In this document: positions 55,916 to 64,000 of the stretch, piece after piece | How the letters are laid out: every line of letters starts with the position of its first letter | Numbering within the stretch: position 1 is the stretch's first letter | Assembly: GCA_038503065.1 (NCBI GenBank) | Contig: JBCAMK010000006.1 | Location: forward strand, 1,984,001 to 2,048,000 | Source: Paragyromitra xinjiangensis | Taxonomy: Eukaryota; Ascomycota; Pezizomycetes; Pezizales; Discinaceae | DNA length: 64,000 nt | Reading direction: 5' to 3' | Notes under the pieces: model-generated | What the model was told of the DNA's origin: nothing | The model's database searches: none | Seen by the model: the letters and a program-made list of their open reading frames with translations, nothing else | Program-made: the position numbers and the translations under genes

Positions 55916-57829
55916 TTTATCGGTGCCCTGTGCGCTGGGTACAGAACCGGGTACAGAAAGGTCTCGTCAATTAATGCTTTGTGGAAGTAATTATGCGAAC
56001 TGGGCTTCTCCTTATATACCCGTCGTGTAGGTCCACAAGGCCGAACTGTGGCCAAGCTTGGCACAATGGCAGAACTATTCAGTTAGCAGATAGAAGACAG
56101 CTATGCTAGACAGAGCCGCATGCACATCGCCCTCACGCCTGTTCAGTTTGTTGCTGCCAAGCGCACCCGTTGTCCAATCTACTAATTGATCTCCATAGCT
56201 AGGCAATGCGCGGCTGTGCATATCGTTCAGTCCCGTTTCACCTCCAAGGCTGCACCTCGGGCCTTCCGCCCATCAGCTCAGGCTGATACCCGGTTTGCAG
56301 GCGGGGTGTCTCTAGATTGGCCTTTGAATCAACCTTAAGTTTTTGCAGGCAAATCTGAGCCAATTAAGGTTACATCTACCCTTCGTTGAAAGTTATCGCC
56401 CGATTGTTTGCAGACGAGAAAGCGAGTCGGGGTTGCAGTATCTATCAACCAAAATTGCGCTTAATTGGCCACCCTATAAGCACAAAGCTTTGTGTCACCG
56501 ATGTGGTTGGTAGATAATTTGCCTATGAGGATTTGCGAGCGTTTGCCCGTATATTGCTCTAAGCACTTCAACTTGCCAAGGTATTTTAACGAGTGATATA
56601 CTGTGATTAAGACTACCAGATAGCATGCACCCTCTTTTCTAACTCTCCATTAGGATTCGCCTACTACTCTATCAAATTTCTACGCAACCATCCTTGGGCC
56701 TAAATTTCTGTTATGGTGCTTCTTTAGAGCATAAAAATGACTATGCATGACGGCAGCCTCACGGAGAACACGAGTTCACTAATGGCATAACCCCCGAGGC
56801 CATAATTGTCCAACGAGTATCTTTTGGCACTATCGAGTAGATGGCAGAGCCCTTGATGTCCGGGGAATAATGAGACTCAATGAATATACTACTCCACAGC
56901 ATGATCTTACGATGAGGCTTAGAAACCCATGATAGTTGATCTCGCTATCGCCAGTACAATCATGAACACTTCTCGCTGGGCTAGTGGTCTCGTGGTGGGA
57001 TCAACTCAGAGCCGTACCCGCCGATCGCCTGCACTGCGACCGTCAGAGGATTCACTCTAGAGCGCTGCAAGATAGGCTGCAAATGCATGTGTAAATTGAT
57101 CATCTAAGTTAGAACAAATCAAATCCGTTACAAGCAATGGTCATTTTCTAGTTCTTGTTGCCTATCGTAAGTAGGTATCAAAAATTAAATACGGCTACGG
57201 CCTCAATTCGTTGGAGACCTTATAGCCAATAAGTTGACTGCGATGCCCATTGGTGTACGCATACGTGGGGATTTCGCCATAACCGTTGCCTTACGAACCC
57301 AGCGCCGACCAACGAATTAAATGCATTGCCTTATGAACACAGCCCAAAAGCCTACGTTGCGGGGTACTCCGTGGGGCAACTTATACGAAGCTATTATACC
57401 ACACGTCACTTGTGCTTCTTGACCTCCAGGATGTCCCGTATGCATGATAACCTAAATGGTATGGAGCGACGATCGCTTTTCAGTTTTTCCACTGTTTTGC
57501 TAATGCTGTGTTTTGGTTGGGCGAAAGTTTACTCAATTTGTCTCACCAGAAACGTGGGGGCTCTGGTCGGCAGTTGTGAGCGAGTGATATTGTATGTTCG
57601 GTAAATTGTGTACTGTTACAAACCTTCTGGATACCTCCTAAGAGGGGTATAAGACAGTAATTGCGTTCTTTGAGGGCATCTTCTTTCCTTTCTCTATAGG
57701 TTTAAATGGTTGCTTCTATTCAATCTTCTTTTAGAGGGTTTGTCTACATGTATGTACCTTACTCGAGGTATCGGAATATGTTTGTAGCTTATCGCTCGAA
57801 AAACACACCCATTTCAAGACGGCCGAATG
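55916..57829. other. Intergenic, no supported gene
   Basis: About 1.9 kb upstream of the right GTPase and downstream of the SLOG gene. No family recognised. One TACATGTA site at 57745. Confidence 0.4.
57745..57752. other. TACATGTA site (candidate excision footprint)
   Basis: Context TGTC-TACATGTA-TGTA; no internal control. Confidence 0.3.
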
Positions 57830-58798
57830 TCAGGATTGGTTTTTCACTGCTTCTAAATCCACCAATTCCTTCAACCATATCTCATGCTTCTCTGCTTTGG
57901 CTATCTGATTAGCTTCTAGGATGTCCCCTCTCGCTATACACTCTTTCAGCTTAGCTGCCTCCCTTACTTTTCTCTCTAGATTCTGTCGCTTCTTGTCACC
58001 AGCAGATATAGGGCTCGTGTTAGGCAGTTCTGGTTTCGCCACTACTGCAACGAGCCCAGGAGAATCTAATCTACCATCCTCATTTACAGCTTCCCGCCAG
58101 ACCAGCCCCAATCCTTGCATCCTCCTCTGCTCATTCTTCTCAGTCCCACTGATCCTAACGCGATATTTTATGCCATAGAGAACTCTACACTCCTCTTCCG
58201 TACGGTATCTAAGGATGTCATAATGACTAGCACGTGTCATCGTTTCATCCCTTTGAGTGTGGTTTTGCCCCGCGACCTTTACATTGCCTCCGATTCTTTC
58301 AAACCAGCTATAGCGTGGTCGTAGACGTGAAGCTTCTGTGTGGCTTAGGTAGAGAGTGACCTGCTTAGCGGGATATCGCGGTGGAGTTGATAATAGGAGG
58401 TATTCTAGAGCCATTGAGTCGATCCCGCGAGCAGCTCCGAGGACGAAGCTATGGTTTAGGGATATGCCCCGGTCAAGGAGTGGGATGTAGTGTGTTGCGA
58501 AGTATTCTTGGGTGGCTTCTAAGGGGCCGGAAATGAAGCCGATTTTTGATTTCGCTCTAGCAAGCATATCTTTCCTAGGAGTGGAGTTTCTGGTGGGATT
58601 ATTGATGGTGGGGGGATCTGTGGGGTTCATGATGGAGGGGCTGTTCGGTTGCCATGGTGAATCGGGCTCCAATGTTGCTTCATCGCCTTGTCGCCCAAAA
58701 CGGCAACAAGGCTGCCGCGGCCAAAAGAAAGGTGAGGCTCTGCGGATAAACTTGGACACCATCGCTCGTCCAAAATACACAAAACCCCCCCTCAACAT
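57830..58798 (-). CDS. SLOG-fold (YspA-like) nucleotide-binding protein (322 aa)
   Basis: Single frame. After a basic, low-complexity N terminus of about 80 residues (several Met codons, so the true start may be at residue 13, 57 or 78) comes a Rossmann-like block: KIGFISGPLEATQEYFATHY (from about 85), a helix and strand, then FVLGAARGIDSMALEYLL (from 118), VTLYLSH, RDETMTRASHYDILRYR and RISGTEKNEQRR (215-226). In YspA/SLOG proteins the same positions read S-G-H/P-R..., G-x-A-R-G-A/I-D and S-G-T-x-x-N...R-R and form the site for a nucleotide-derived ligand. The C-terminal 80 residues are a Lys/Glu helix (KRQNLERKVREAAKLKECI). SLOG domains in bacteria and animals sense or process NAD- or nucleotide-derived signals, often in defence systems. 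The ligand here is unknown. The neighbours do not clarify its role. Confidence 0.68.
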   Translation of the reverse strand: MLRGGFVYFGRAMVSKFIRRASPFFWPRQPCCRFGRQGDEATLEPDSPWQPNSPSIMNPTDPPTINNPTRNSTPRKDMLARAKSKIGFISGPLEATQEYFATHYIPLLDRGISLNHSFVLGAARGIDSMALEYLLLSTPPRYPAKQVTLYLSHTEASRLRPRYSWFERIGGNVKVAGQNHTQRDETMTRASHYDILRYRTEEECRVLYGIKYRVRISGTEKNEQRRMQGLGLVWREAVNEDGRLDSPGLVAVVAKPELPNTSPISAGDKKRQNLERKVREAAKLKECIARGDILEANQIAKAEKHEIWLKELVDLEAVKNQS

Positions 58799-58984
58799 CG
58801 CGAGGAAGTGAGGAAACGTGAGTCTTTACCTGTCTGCGTTCAAACAACTATCCGGAAGTCATATCTGTGCATATTCAGACCCTCTCAAAATCTTCGCCCT
58901 TGACAGAGTTCCTGAATCTCGAGACGCCACCCCTCCTCTCACCATCAATCAACTTCATCGAACAGTCTCTTCACCCTCGAGACA

Positions 58985-59410
58985 TCACGTATCCGCCCTG
59001 TAAATAGCCTCATCCATCCGAACTTCTTCCATTCGTTTGAGAAGAAGACTCTGCCGATCCGGGGATAGGGTTTTTTGCGCAGCACGGCCTTGCCCACATC
59101 TGTCGTTAAGCTTTGGTGCGACCAAACCAATAGGTTCGCTTCTCCCGGTGTTCCTGCTGCGTTCTTTCTGTCCCTGAGTTCCTTGTACCCCGTGATGATG
59201 TGACAGGATGGATGGGCTAAGTTTTCGTTTGATGGATGTAGGATTCAATTCTGAGCCCCAGGTATCCGGAACGCCTCGTGTATCGGTGAAGGAGCGGTAG
59301 AGGGTGTTTCGTCGATATACCCTAGGAAAAATTTCTAGCAGGGTAGTTTTTACAAGTTTAGATCTTGTGAGAAGATCGAAGGATTGAAAGAGGAAGGACG
59401 GAAGAAACAA
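58985..59410 (-). CDS. Doubtful ORF of 141 aa, possibly antisense artefact
   Basis: The frame starts MFLPSFLFQSFDLLTRSK, basic and hydrophobic like a mitochondrial presequence, and ends with KTLSPDRQSLLLKRMEEVRMDEAIYRADT. No family recognised. A short downstream exon is possible, since GTGATG directly follows the last codons. However, the 5' end lies about 20 bases from the CK2-beta gene on the other strand and overlaps a candidate first exon of that gene (59232-59261). I would keep it only if transcripts support it. Confidence 0.25.
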   Translation of the reverse strand: MFLPSFLFQSFDLLTRSKLVKTTLLEIFPRVYRRNTLYRSFTDTRGVPDTWGSELNPTSIKRKLSPSILSHHHGVQGTQGQKERSRNTGRSEPIGLVAPKLNDRCGQGRAAQKTLSPDRQSLLLKRMEEVRMDEAIYRADT

Positions 59411-59431
59411 AATAAGGTTTGAATCAGTTAG

Positions 59432-60364
59432 TCATCCTCCAACGGCTTCGCGAAATCTTCCGAAGTTCCAACACTGATTTCCCCCCCCTCCGTGGGCTTC
59501 ACAGTGGAAGACTTCAACTCCGAAACCGACAGTGACTATACCAGCTACTGGCGCGACTGGGTAAGCCGAGCACCTAACTCTAACGGCATTTTACAGATTC
59601 CCCCGAGCCAGCCATGGCTAACCAAAGATTCTCAACCCAGTTCATCTCTGCTCGTGGCCACGAGTACTTTTGCGAGATCGACGAGGAGTACCTTACGGAC
59701 CGTTTCAACCTCACGGGACTGCAGCAAGAGGTGCAGTATTACCAGTATGCGCTGGACCTCGTCACGGATGTGTTCGATTTCGAGTGCGAGGACGAAGTGA
59801 GGGAGCAGATTGAGAAGAGTGCGAGACATCTGTATGGGCTTGTTCACGCTCGTTACATCATCACGACTCGAGGACTTGCGAAAATGGTTTTATTTCAACT
59901 ACCCTGATCCTAATGTATAAACAACTAACCACCAACAGCTCGAGAAATACAAAAAATGCGACTTTGGTCGTTGCCCGCGTGTCCTCTGCCGTTCTCATCC
60001 TCTCCTCCCGTTGGGTCTTTCCGACCTCGCTCAGCAAAAATCCGTTAAGCTTTACTGCGCTAAATGCGAAGATGTCTACTCTCCTAAGTCATCCCGACAC
60101 GCAGCAATCGATGGGGCCTACTTTGGGGCTAGTTTCCCGCATATACTGTTCCAGGTGTACCCGGGGTTGATCCCGCCGAAGAGCAATGAGCGGTGGACGC
60201 CAAAGTGCTTCGGGTTCAAGACGCATGCACAAGCAGCACTTGTCAGGTGGCAGGAAGGGGAGAGGGATAAACAAGATAGAAGGCTGGGGGAAGCGGGGCT
60301 GGAAGTAAGGAGGATTGAAGGTGGGGAGGAAGATGAAAGTGAAGAGGATGTAGTGACGAGGTAG
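59432..60364 (+). CDS. CKB2: Casein kinase II regulatory (beta) subunit, CKB2-like; 5' end unresolved
   Basis: Coding exons are 59432(or upstream)-59560, 59641-59886 and 59939-60364. The joined protein contains FNSETDSDYTSYWRDW spliced to FISARGHEYFCEIDEEYLTD, RFNLTGLQQEVQYYQYALDL, EQIEKSARHLYGLVHARYI, the Cys4 zinc ribbon (CPRVLC...KLYCAKCEDVY) and HAAIDGAYFGASFPHILFQV. These are diagnostic of the CK2 beta subunit, the dimeric scaffold that holds two catalytic subunits. The C terminus is acidic. No in-frame ATG exists between the upstream TAG (59429-59431) and the first intron: the frame has GTG at 59492, and an ATG at 59614 lies inside the intron. A candidate first exon, 59232-59261 (MDVGFNSEPQ, then GTATCC and acceptor CAGTTAG at 59431), would fit in phase; this is inference. 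The alternative start at 59614 would lose the conserved SDYTSYWRDW. Confidence 0.88.
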
Positions 60365-61019
60365 GTGTAGTAGGAATAAGGGGTTAAATGTTTGTATAAC
60401 TCAGTATTGGTATCTGTTGAGTTGCTGTGTTTCAAGTTTTATAGTATTTTTTTTACCTCCTGTTTTTTTTTGCTGGATGGCGTCGGGAGGGAGCAAATTG
60501 GATGGAATTGATAAATAACCGGTGCTTGGTTCAATTTTTAATCGCTGTTTTTCGTAGTCGGGTGGAGAATTCCAGTCGTTCCCAAGCTGTTTGCTCTTGA
60601 AGCGGATGTTAGGCTTACGAGTTTGGATGCCCCAACTCTACACGTTGAATGGCTTGCTCTGAAGCTTCTCCCTTTTGATTCTCCCCAGTTAATATTCCGG
60701 CGCCTTCCGGTACGTGAAGGCCAAGAGCTATGGGCTGGGCATGGAATGCTTGACATGATCATATATCGTCACTCGCTGTTTCATCTAAAACAAAATGTGT
60801 GGTCTGACTGCGCCAATCATATTCATCACTGCTTGAACCATATGGTTATCGCCTCAGGCTACTAGGACACGGTATCAATTAGAATCGATAGCTAAGCAGG
60901 GTGTAGAACCTCAACAAAGTACTCAGTTCTAAAGTAATTGGAGATAATGGATAGAAGATAGGAAATGGTATTAAAGGGAGGATGAAAGTCCCTAAAATGA
61001 TATCACCATCCAAACCCCC
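60365..61019. other. Intergenic between convergent genes
   Basis: About 650 bases holding two 3' regions; T-rich runs at 60449-60472. No gene supported. Confidence 0.4.
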
Positions 61020-62015
61020 TCACCCCCAAACCCTCCTCAACTCTCCACAAGCCTCACTATACGCCCCATCCCTCTTCGGATCCCTCCACACCGGATTCGG
61101 ACTCTTATCCCACGCATGCACAGTCCCCTCAAACATCTTATACACAACCCTCTTCCCCCCCTCCCCCTCCAACCTCGTCCTAAACCTCTCCGCCTCAGCC
61201 CGTAGCTCATCCCACTCACACGTATAAATACAAATATCCCCCGGCAACGACCTCAACAACTCCACATCAACGACCCCAGGCGACAACCACGGACTATCCA
61301 ACGCGATCGTCTTCGGCGGGTACAAATACGACGCGTCGAAAAGATCCGTAAACAGTTTCGGCAGCTCCTTCTCCGGCCTAACATTCGTAACCCGTCGACT
61401 ATCTCTCGGGTTCGTAAAATCCGTAGACGGGTACCACGCCACCACAACCGACAACCCATTCTGCATCCCCACATCCAACCCCCGTGCTCGTATCTCCTCG
61501 TTCAGTCGTAAGGGTACAGTAAACGCCATATTCCCGCCCGCTGAGAACCCGCTTACTCCGACTCGGTCCCGGTCGACCCCGAGCTCGTCGGCGTGGGCGA
61601 AGACCCATAGGATGGCGTCTACGCCGTCTTCGACGGCGGTGGGGAATGGGTGTTCGGGTGCGAGACGGTAGTCGACGCTTACGACTATGGCGTTGCAGGA
61701 GGTGACGACGGAGTGGCACCAGCGGGCGTCGTCGGATGCTGTGCCGAGGGTGAAGCCGCCGCCGTGGAAGTTTATTAGGGCTGGGAGGGCGGGGAGGGGT
61801 TTGGTTGGGCTATGGGGTGGTTGGTGGGTTGGTGGGGTGTAGAAGAGGAGACGGATGAAACCGGGGGTGGGGGATATGGTGGATGGGATTGAGCGTGTGA
61901 ATGATTGGTATGGAGGACGGGGTGGGGCGAGGGTGTGGAGTTTCATGCCGATGGACATGAGGGAGCGCCAGAAGAGGGCTTGGGTGTGGAGGGTCCATCT
62001 TGGGCGGTTGGGCAT
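61020..62015 (-). CDS. Alpha/beta hydrolase, HSL/GDXG family (331 aa)
   Basis: Single intronless frame. Motifs of the hormone-sensitive-lipase group are complete: oxyanion hole HGGGF (84-88), VVSVDYRLAPEHPFPTAVED, nucleophile elbow G-F-S-A-G (Ser158), acid in CEWDELRAEAERF (Asp269) and His300 in EGTVHAW. The N terminus (residues 10-30) is mildly hydrophobic but not a clear signal peptide. Enzymes of this family hydrolyse short or medium acyl esters or lactones; in fungi some work in secondary metabolism or detoxification, but no biosynthetic cluster is visible here. The coding strand is C-rich in its first half and G-rich in its second half, which creates long antisense frames that I ignore. 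Confidence 0.9.
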   Translation of the reverse strand: MPNRPRWTLHTQALFWRSLMSIGMKLHTLAPPRPPYQSFTRSIPSTISPTPGFIRLLFYTPPTHQPPHSPTKPLPALPALINFHGGGFTLGTASDDARWCHSVVTSCNAIVVSVDYRLAPEHPFPTAVEDGVDAILWVFAHADELGVDRDRVGVSGFSAGGNMAFTVPLRLNEEIRARGLDVGMQNGLSVVVAWYPSTDFTNPRDSRRVTNVRPEKELPKLFTDLFDASYLYPPKTIALDSPWLSPGVVDVELLRSLPGDICIYTCEWDELRAEAERFRTRLEGEGGKRVVYKMFEGTVHAWDKSPNPVWRDPKRDGAYSEACGELRRVWG

Positions 62016-62624
62016 GTTGCTGTGGATTTGGGGTTAATAGTCGTGGTACCTATTCTATAAGCGGGTATTGGAATACTAGCAAAGGATAGGTAGAGAGACT
62101 GGTAATTTTAAAGTCTCTCAAGTGTAGGGCTGGAAACTTGGAACTGAGAAAGTACAATTGGAAGGATATCGCCACAGTACTGTATTATCGCCATTGGAGG
62201 GACATGAGAGATCACTCGTTGCTAGTAGCCTGCAGAATTGAGGTACTAGCCACCAGTATCTACTTAATCGTAGTTTCTTGGCTGCCAATGACAGGCAGAT
62301 GACGTCATCCACACCCGGATGCTCTTCCCATCACTCCAGTAGGAATTGTTATCTGATGAGTCAGCTGTGATCACTAAACTCTGTTCTAATGACATAAGAT
62401 TGGCTAACAACGTCAAAGCTTCATCACCAGGATGCAAAATCTCTAATTATTAATTTATATGGGCCAAGTTCCAAGTTCCAAGTTACCATGCACAACACGC
62501 GGTATTGATAACCCAGCCTCTAAGGCTATGGTTTATATCCAGCTCGCCTCCCCCTTATAGCTCTTAGCCAACTGAAATCTGGTCGTACAACACAAACTTC
62601 CAATCCACACTCTCCAATATCAAA
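62016..62624. other. Divergent promoter region
   Basis: About 600 bases between two genes transcribed away from each other. AAGTTCCAAGTTCCAAGTTACC near 62469-62487 is a small direct repeat of CAAGTTC. TGACGTCATC at 62299-62308 matches a CRE/bZIP-type TGACGTCA palindrome, a possible regulatory site for either gene; TGAGTCAG near 62357 is AP-1/Gcn4-like. Confidence 0.4.
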
Positions 62625-63914
62625 ATGGGAAACCCCAAAAAAACACCCCGAATAAAACTAACACCCCCCCTCAACGTCCTCCTAACGAACGGACGCTTCC
62701 CCGTCTCAATCGACCTCGCCCGCCAACTCCACCTCGCCGGACACCAGGTCTACGTAGTAGACCCTATGCACTACCATGTCTGCAAATTCTCTCGAGCCGT
62801 CCGCAAGTCCTACCACACCCCCGCCCCCCACGTTGATCCCACCGGCTACATAAACGGGGTAAAACACGCCATCATCGACTCCAACATCGACCTAATAATC
62901 CCCATACACGAAGAGATATTCTACCTCTCCGAATCCCACGAAGAAGAAATCCACCACAGACTCCTCGCCCCACCCTTCACCACCCTAATAACCCTCCACA
63001 ACAAATGGACCTTCTCCCGCTTCCTCCTCCGAATCGGCCTCGACACCCCATCCGCCACCCTCTGCCAAACCCTCTCCGACCTCCACACCCTCGACCTCTC
63101 CAAAGAACTCGCACTAAAACCCGTCTTCGGCCGCGCCTGCAGCAACGTCCACCACCTCACCCCAGACACCCCACTCCCCACCATCTCAATCGACTCCAAC
63201 AACCACTACATAGCGCAAGAATGGCTCACCGGCACCCGATTCTGCAGCTACTCCGTCCTCCGCAACGGCCTTATCCGCGCACACGCAGTCTACCCAGTCC
63301 AAGACACGATCGACGGGTCCTCCGCCGTCTTCTTCACCTCAACCCAACACCCCAGAATCAGAGCCTACGTCGAACGTATCGCCGCAGCCCTACCGGGAAC
63401 TAACGCTCAACTCGCGTTCGACTTCATCGAGACCCCCGATCGCCTCGTCGCGATCGAATGTAATCCACGGTCCACCTCCGGAATCCACCTGTTCTCGCGA
63501 ACGCCGGATCTGGCGCGCGCGTTGACGCTGCAGGGGGGGGAGGCGGTGGAGGCGAGGCCGGGGTGTAGGAGGCAGTTGATGCCCGGGATGTTGATGTGGG
63601 CGCATAAAGGACAGGGGGTCAGGGCGTGGGCGGGTCATATGAAGAGGTTGGTGGGGAGTAGGGATGTATTGTTTAGTGCGAGGGATGTTGGGCCGAGTTT
63701 GATGCAGCCGTTTTTGTTGACGAGTTATTATAAGATTTGTCAGGAGAGGGGGATGAGGTTGCCTGAGATGTTTCAGTGGGATTTGTGTTGGGAGCCGGTA
63801 GGGGAGTCGTTGGTGGGGGTGAGGAGGAGGTTGGAGGGGTGGGAGGGGTGGGAGGGGGGTGGCGAGGGGGTTGGTGGGGAGAAGTTGGGGAGGGAGGGAG
63901 AAGAGGGTTCTTGA
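62625..63914 (+). CDS. ATP-grasp domain protein (429 aa)
   Basis: Single intronless frame. Residues 18-60 form a preATP-grasp fold (NVLLTNGRFPVSIDLARQLH, VYVVDPMHYHVCKFSRAV), with a strand LIIPIHEEIFYLS. The ATP-grasp part shows LALKPVFGRACSNVHHL (the lysine on the first nucleotide-binding strand), YIAQEWLTGTRFCSYSV (the E-x-x-x-G segment), QLAFDFIETPDRLVAIECNPRSTSGIHLF (the metal-binding E-x-N motif at IECNPRSTSG) and MQPFLLTSYYKICQERG. This resembles the fungal ATP-grasp group distantly related to carbamoyl-phosphate-synthase large-subunit-like ligases; it should join a carboxylate to an amine or thiol using ATP, substrate unknown. The C-terminal 40 residues are Gly/Glu low complexity. The coding strand flips from C-rich to G-rich near 63520. 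Confidence 0.82.
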   Translation: MGNPKKTPRIKLTPPLNVLLTNGRFPVSIDLARQLHLAGHQVYVVDPMHYHVCKFSRAVRKSYHTPAPHVDPTGYINGVKHAIIDSNIDLIIPIHEEIFYLSESHEEEIHHRLLAPPFTTLITLHNKWTFSRFLLRIGLDTPSATLCQTLSDLHTLDLSKELALKPVFGRACSNVHHLTPDTPLPTISIDSNNHYIAQEWLTGTRFCSYSVLRNGLIRAHAVYPVQDTIDGSSAVFFTSTQHPRIRAYVERIAAALPGTNAQLAFDFIETPDRLVAIECNPRSTSGIHLFSRTPDLARALTLQGGEAVEARPGCRRQLMPGMLMWAHKGQGVRAWAGHMKRLVGSRDVLFSARDVGPSLMQPFLLTSYYKICQERGMRLPEMFQWDLCWEPVGESLVGVRRRLEGWEGWEGGGEGVGGEKLGREGEEGS

Positions 63915-64000
63915 TAGATGGGTTTGGGAGGGTGGCGTTACTCTGGCTTTGATAGTTGGTGTAGAGATAATGTGGATGGGTTTTATTCATAGATGCATTT

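Noticed and set aside
61399..63990. Long antisense ORFs in the hydrolase and ATP-grasp genes
   Set aside because: They are Arg- or Pro-rich and result from the C/G skew of the real genes, whose catalytic motifs lie on the other strand.

Overview
The window is nuclear DNA of a filamentous ascomycete, probably Pezizomycotina; I cannot place it further from sequence alone. The genes are broken by short introns of about 46-126 bases (one HET-C intron is 257) with GT...AG ends and CTAAC- or CTGAC-type branch sites. The families point the same way: Neurospora-type HET-C, DUF6536, a NACHT-ankyrin NLR, a fungal HAK potassium transporter and a fungal PD-(D/E)XK-like protein. Genes are widely spaced, with several gene-free stretches of 3-4 kb that hold decayed repeats.

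Layout from left to right: a PigL_N/STAND-N-like protein (764-2109, +); a four-exon het-C gene (3070-5827, -); an inverted minisatellite field (7200-7980); a fungal multipass membrane protein (9077-10429, +); a seven-exon HAK-type K+ transporter (13376-16082, +); a DUF6536 membrane protein (16806-19204, -); a broken small cysteine-rich secreted protein gene (19701-20246, +); a mitochondrial stomatin-like protein (21658-23036, +); and a six-exon NACHT-ankyrin NLR (23571-27953, +). After a gene desert come a membrane-anchored GGCT/AIG2-like protein (32131-32976, -), a block of terminal-inverted-repeat elements (34.8-37.1 kb), a PD-(D/E)XK-like protein (38610-40307, -), a putative amidoligase (41837-43065, -), the splicing factor BBP/SF1 (45988-48508, +), a decayed patatin-like phospholipase gene (49546-50880, +), two paralogous AIG1-type GTPases (51560-52995 and 54450-55915, -), a SLOG-fold protein (57830-58798, -), a casein kinase II beta subunit (59432-60364, +), an HSL-type alpha/beta hydrolase (61020-62015, -) and an ATP-grasp protein (62625-63914, +).

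Housekeeping genes (BBP, CK2 beta, stomatin, HAK) are mixed with families linked in fungi to self/non-self recognition or stress signalling (HET-C, NLR, STAND-N, patatin, AIG1-like GTPases, SLOG). Nothing shows that these form one operon-like system; the clearest local unit is the pair of AIG1-like GTPases.

The most unusual signal is not a gene. The 8-mer TACATGTA occurs at least eight times where about one is expected. Two copies have an internal control showing that they are 6-bp insertions at a TA: one in a single arm of a TIR element, and one at the nucleophile elbow of the patatin pseudogene. This is the footprint expected when a TA-targeting element with CA...TG ends excises, and elements with such ends are present nearby. 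A second pattern is that many genes change from C-rich to G-rich coding strand between their 5' and 3' halves, which also explains the many long antisense ORFs.
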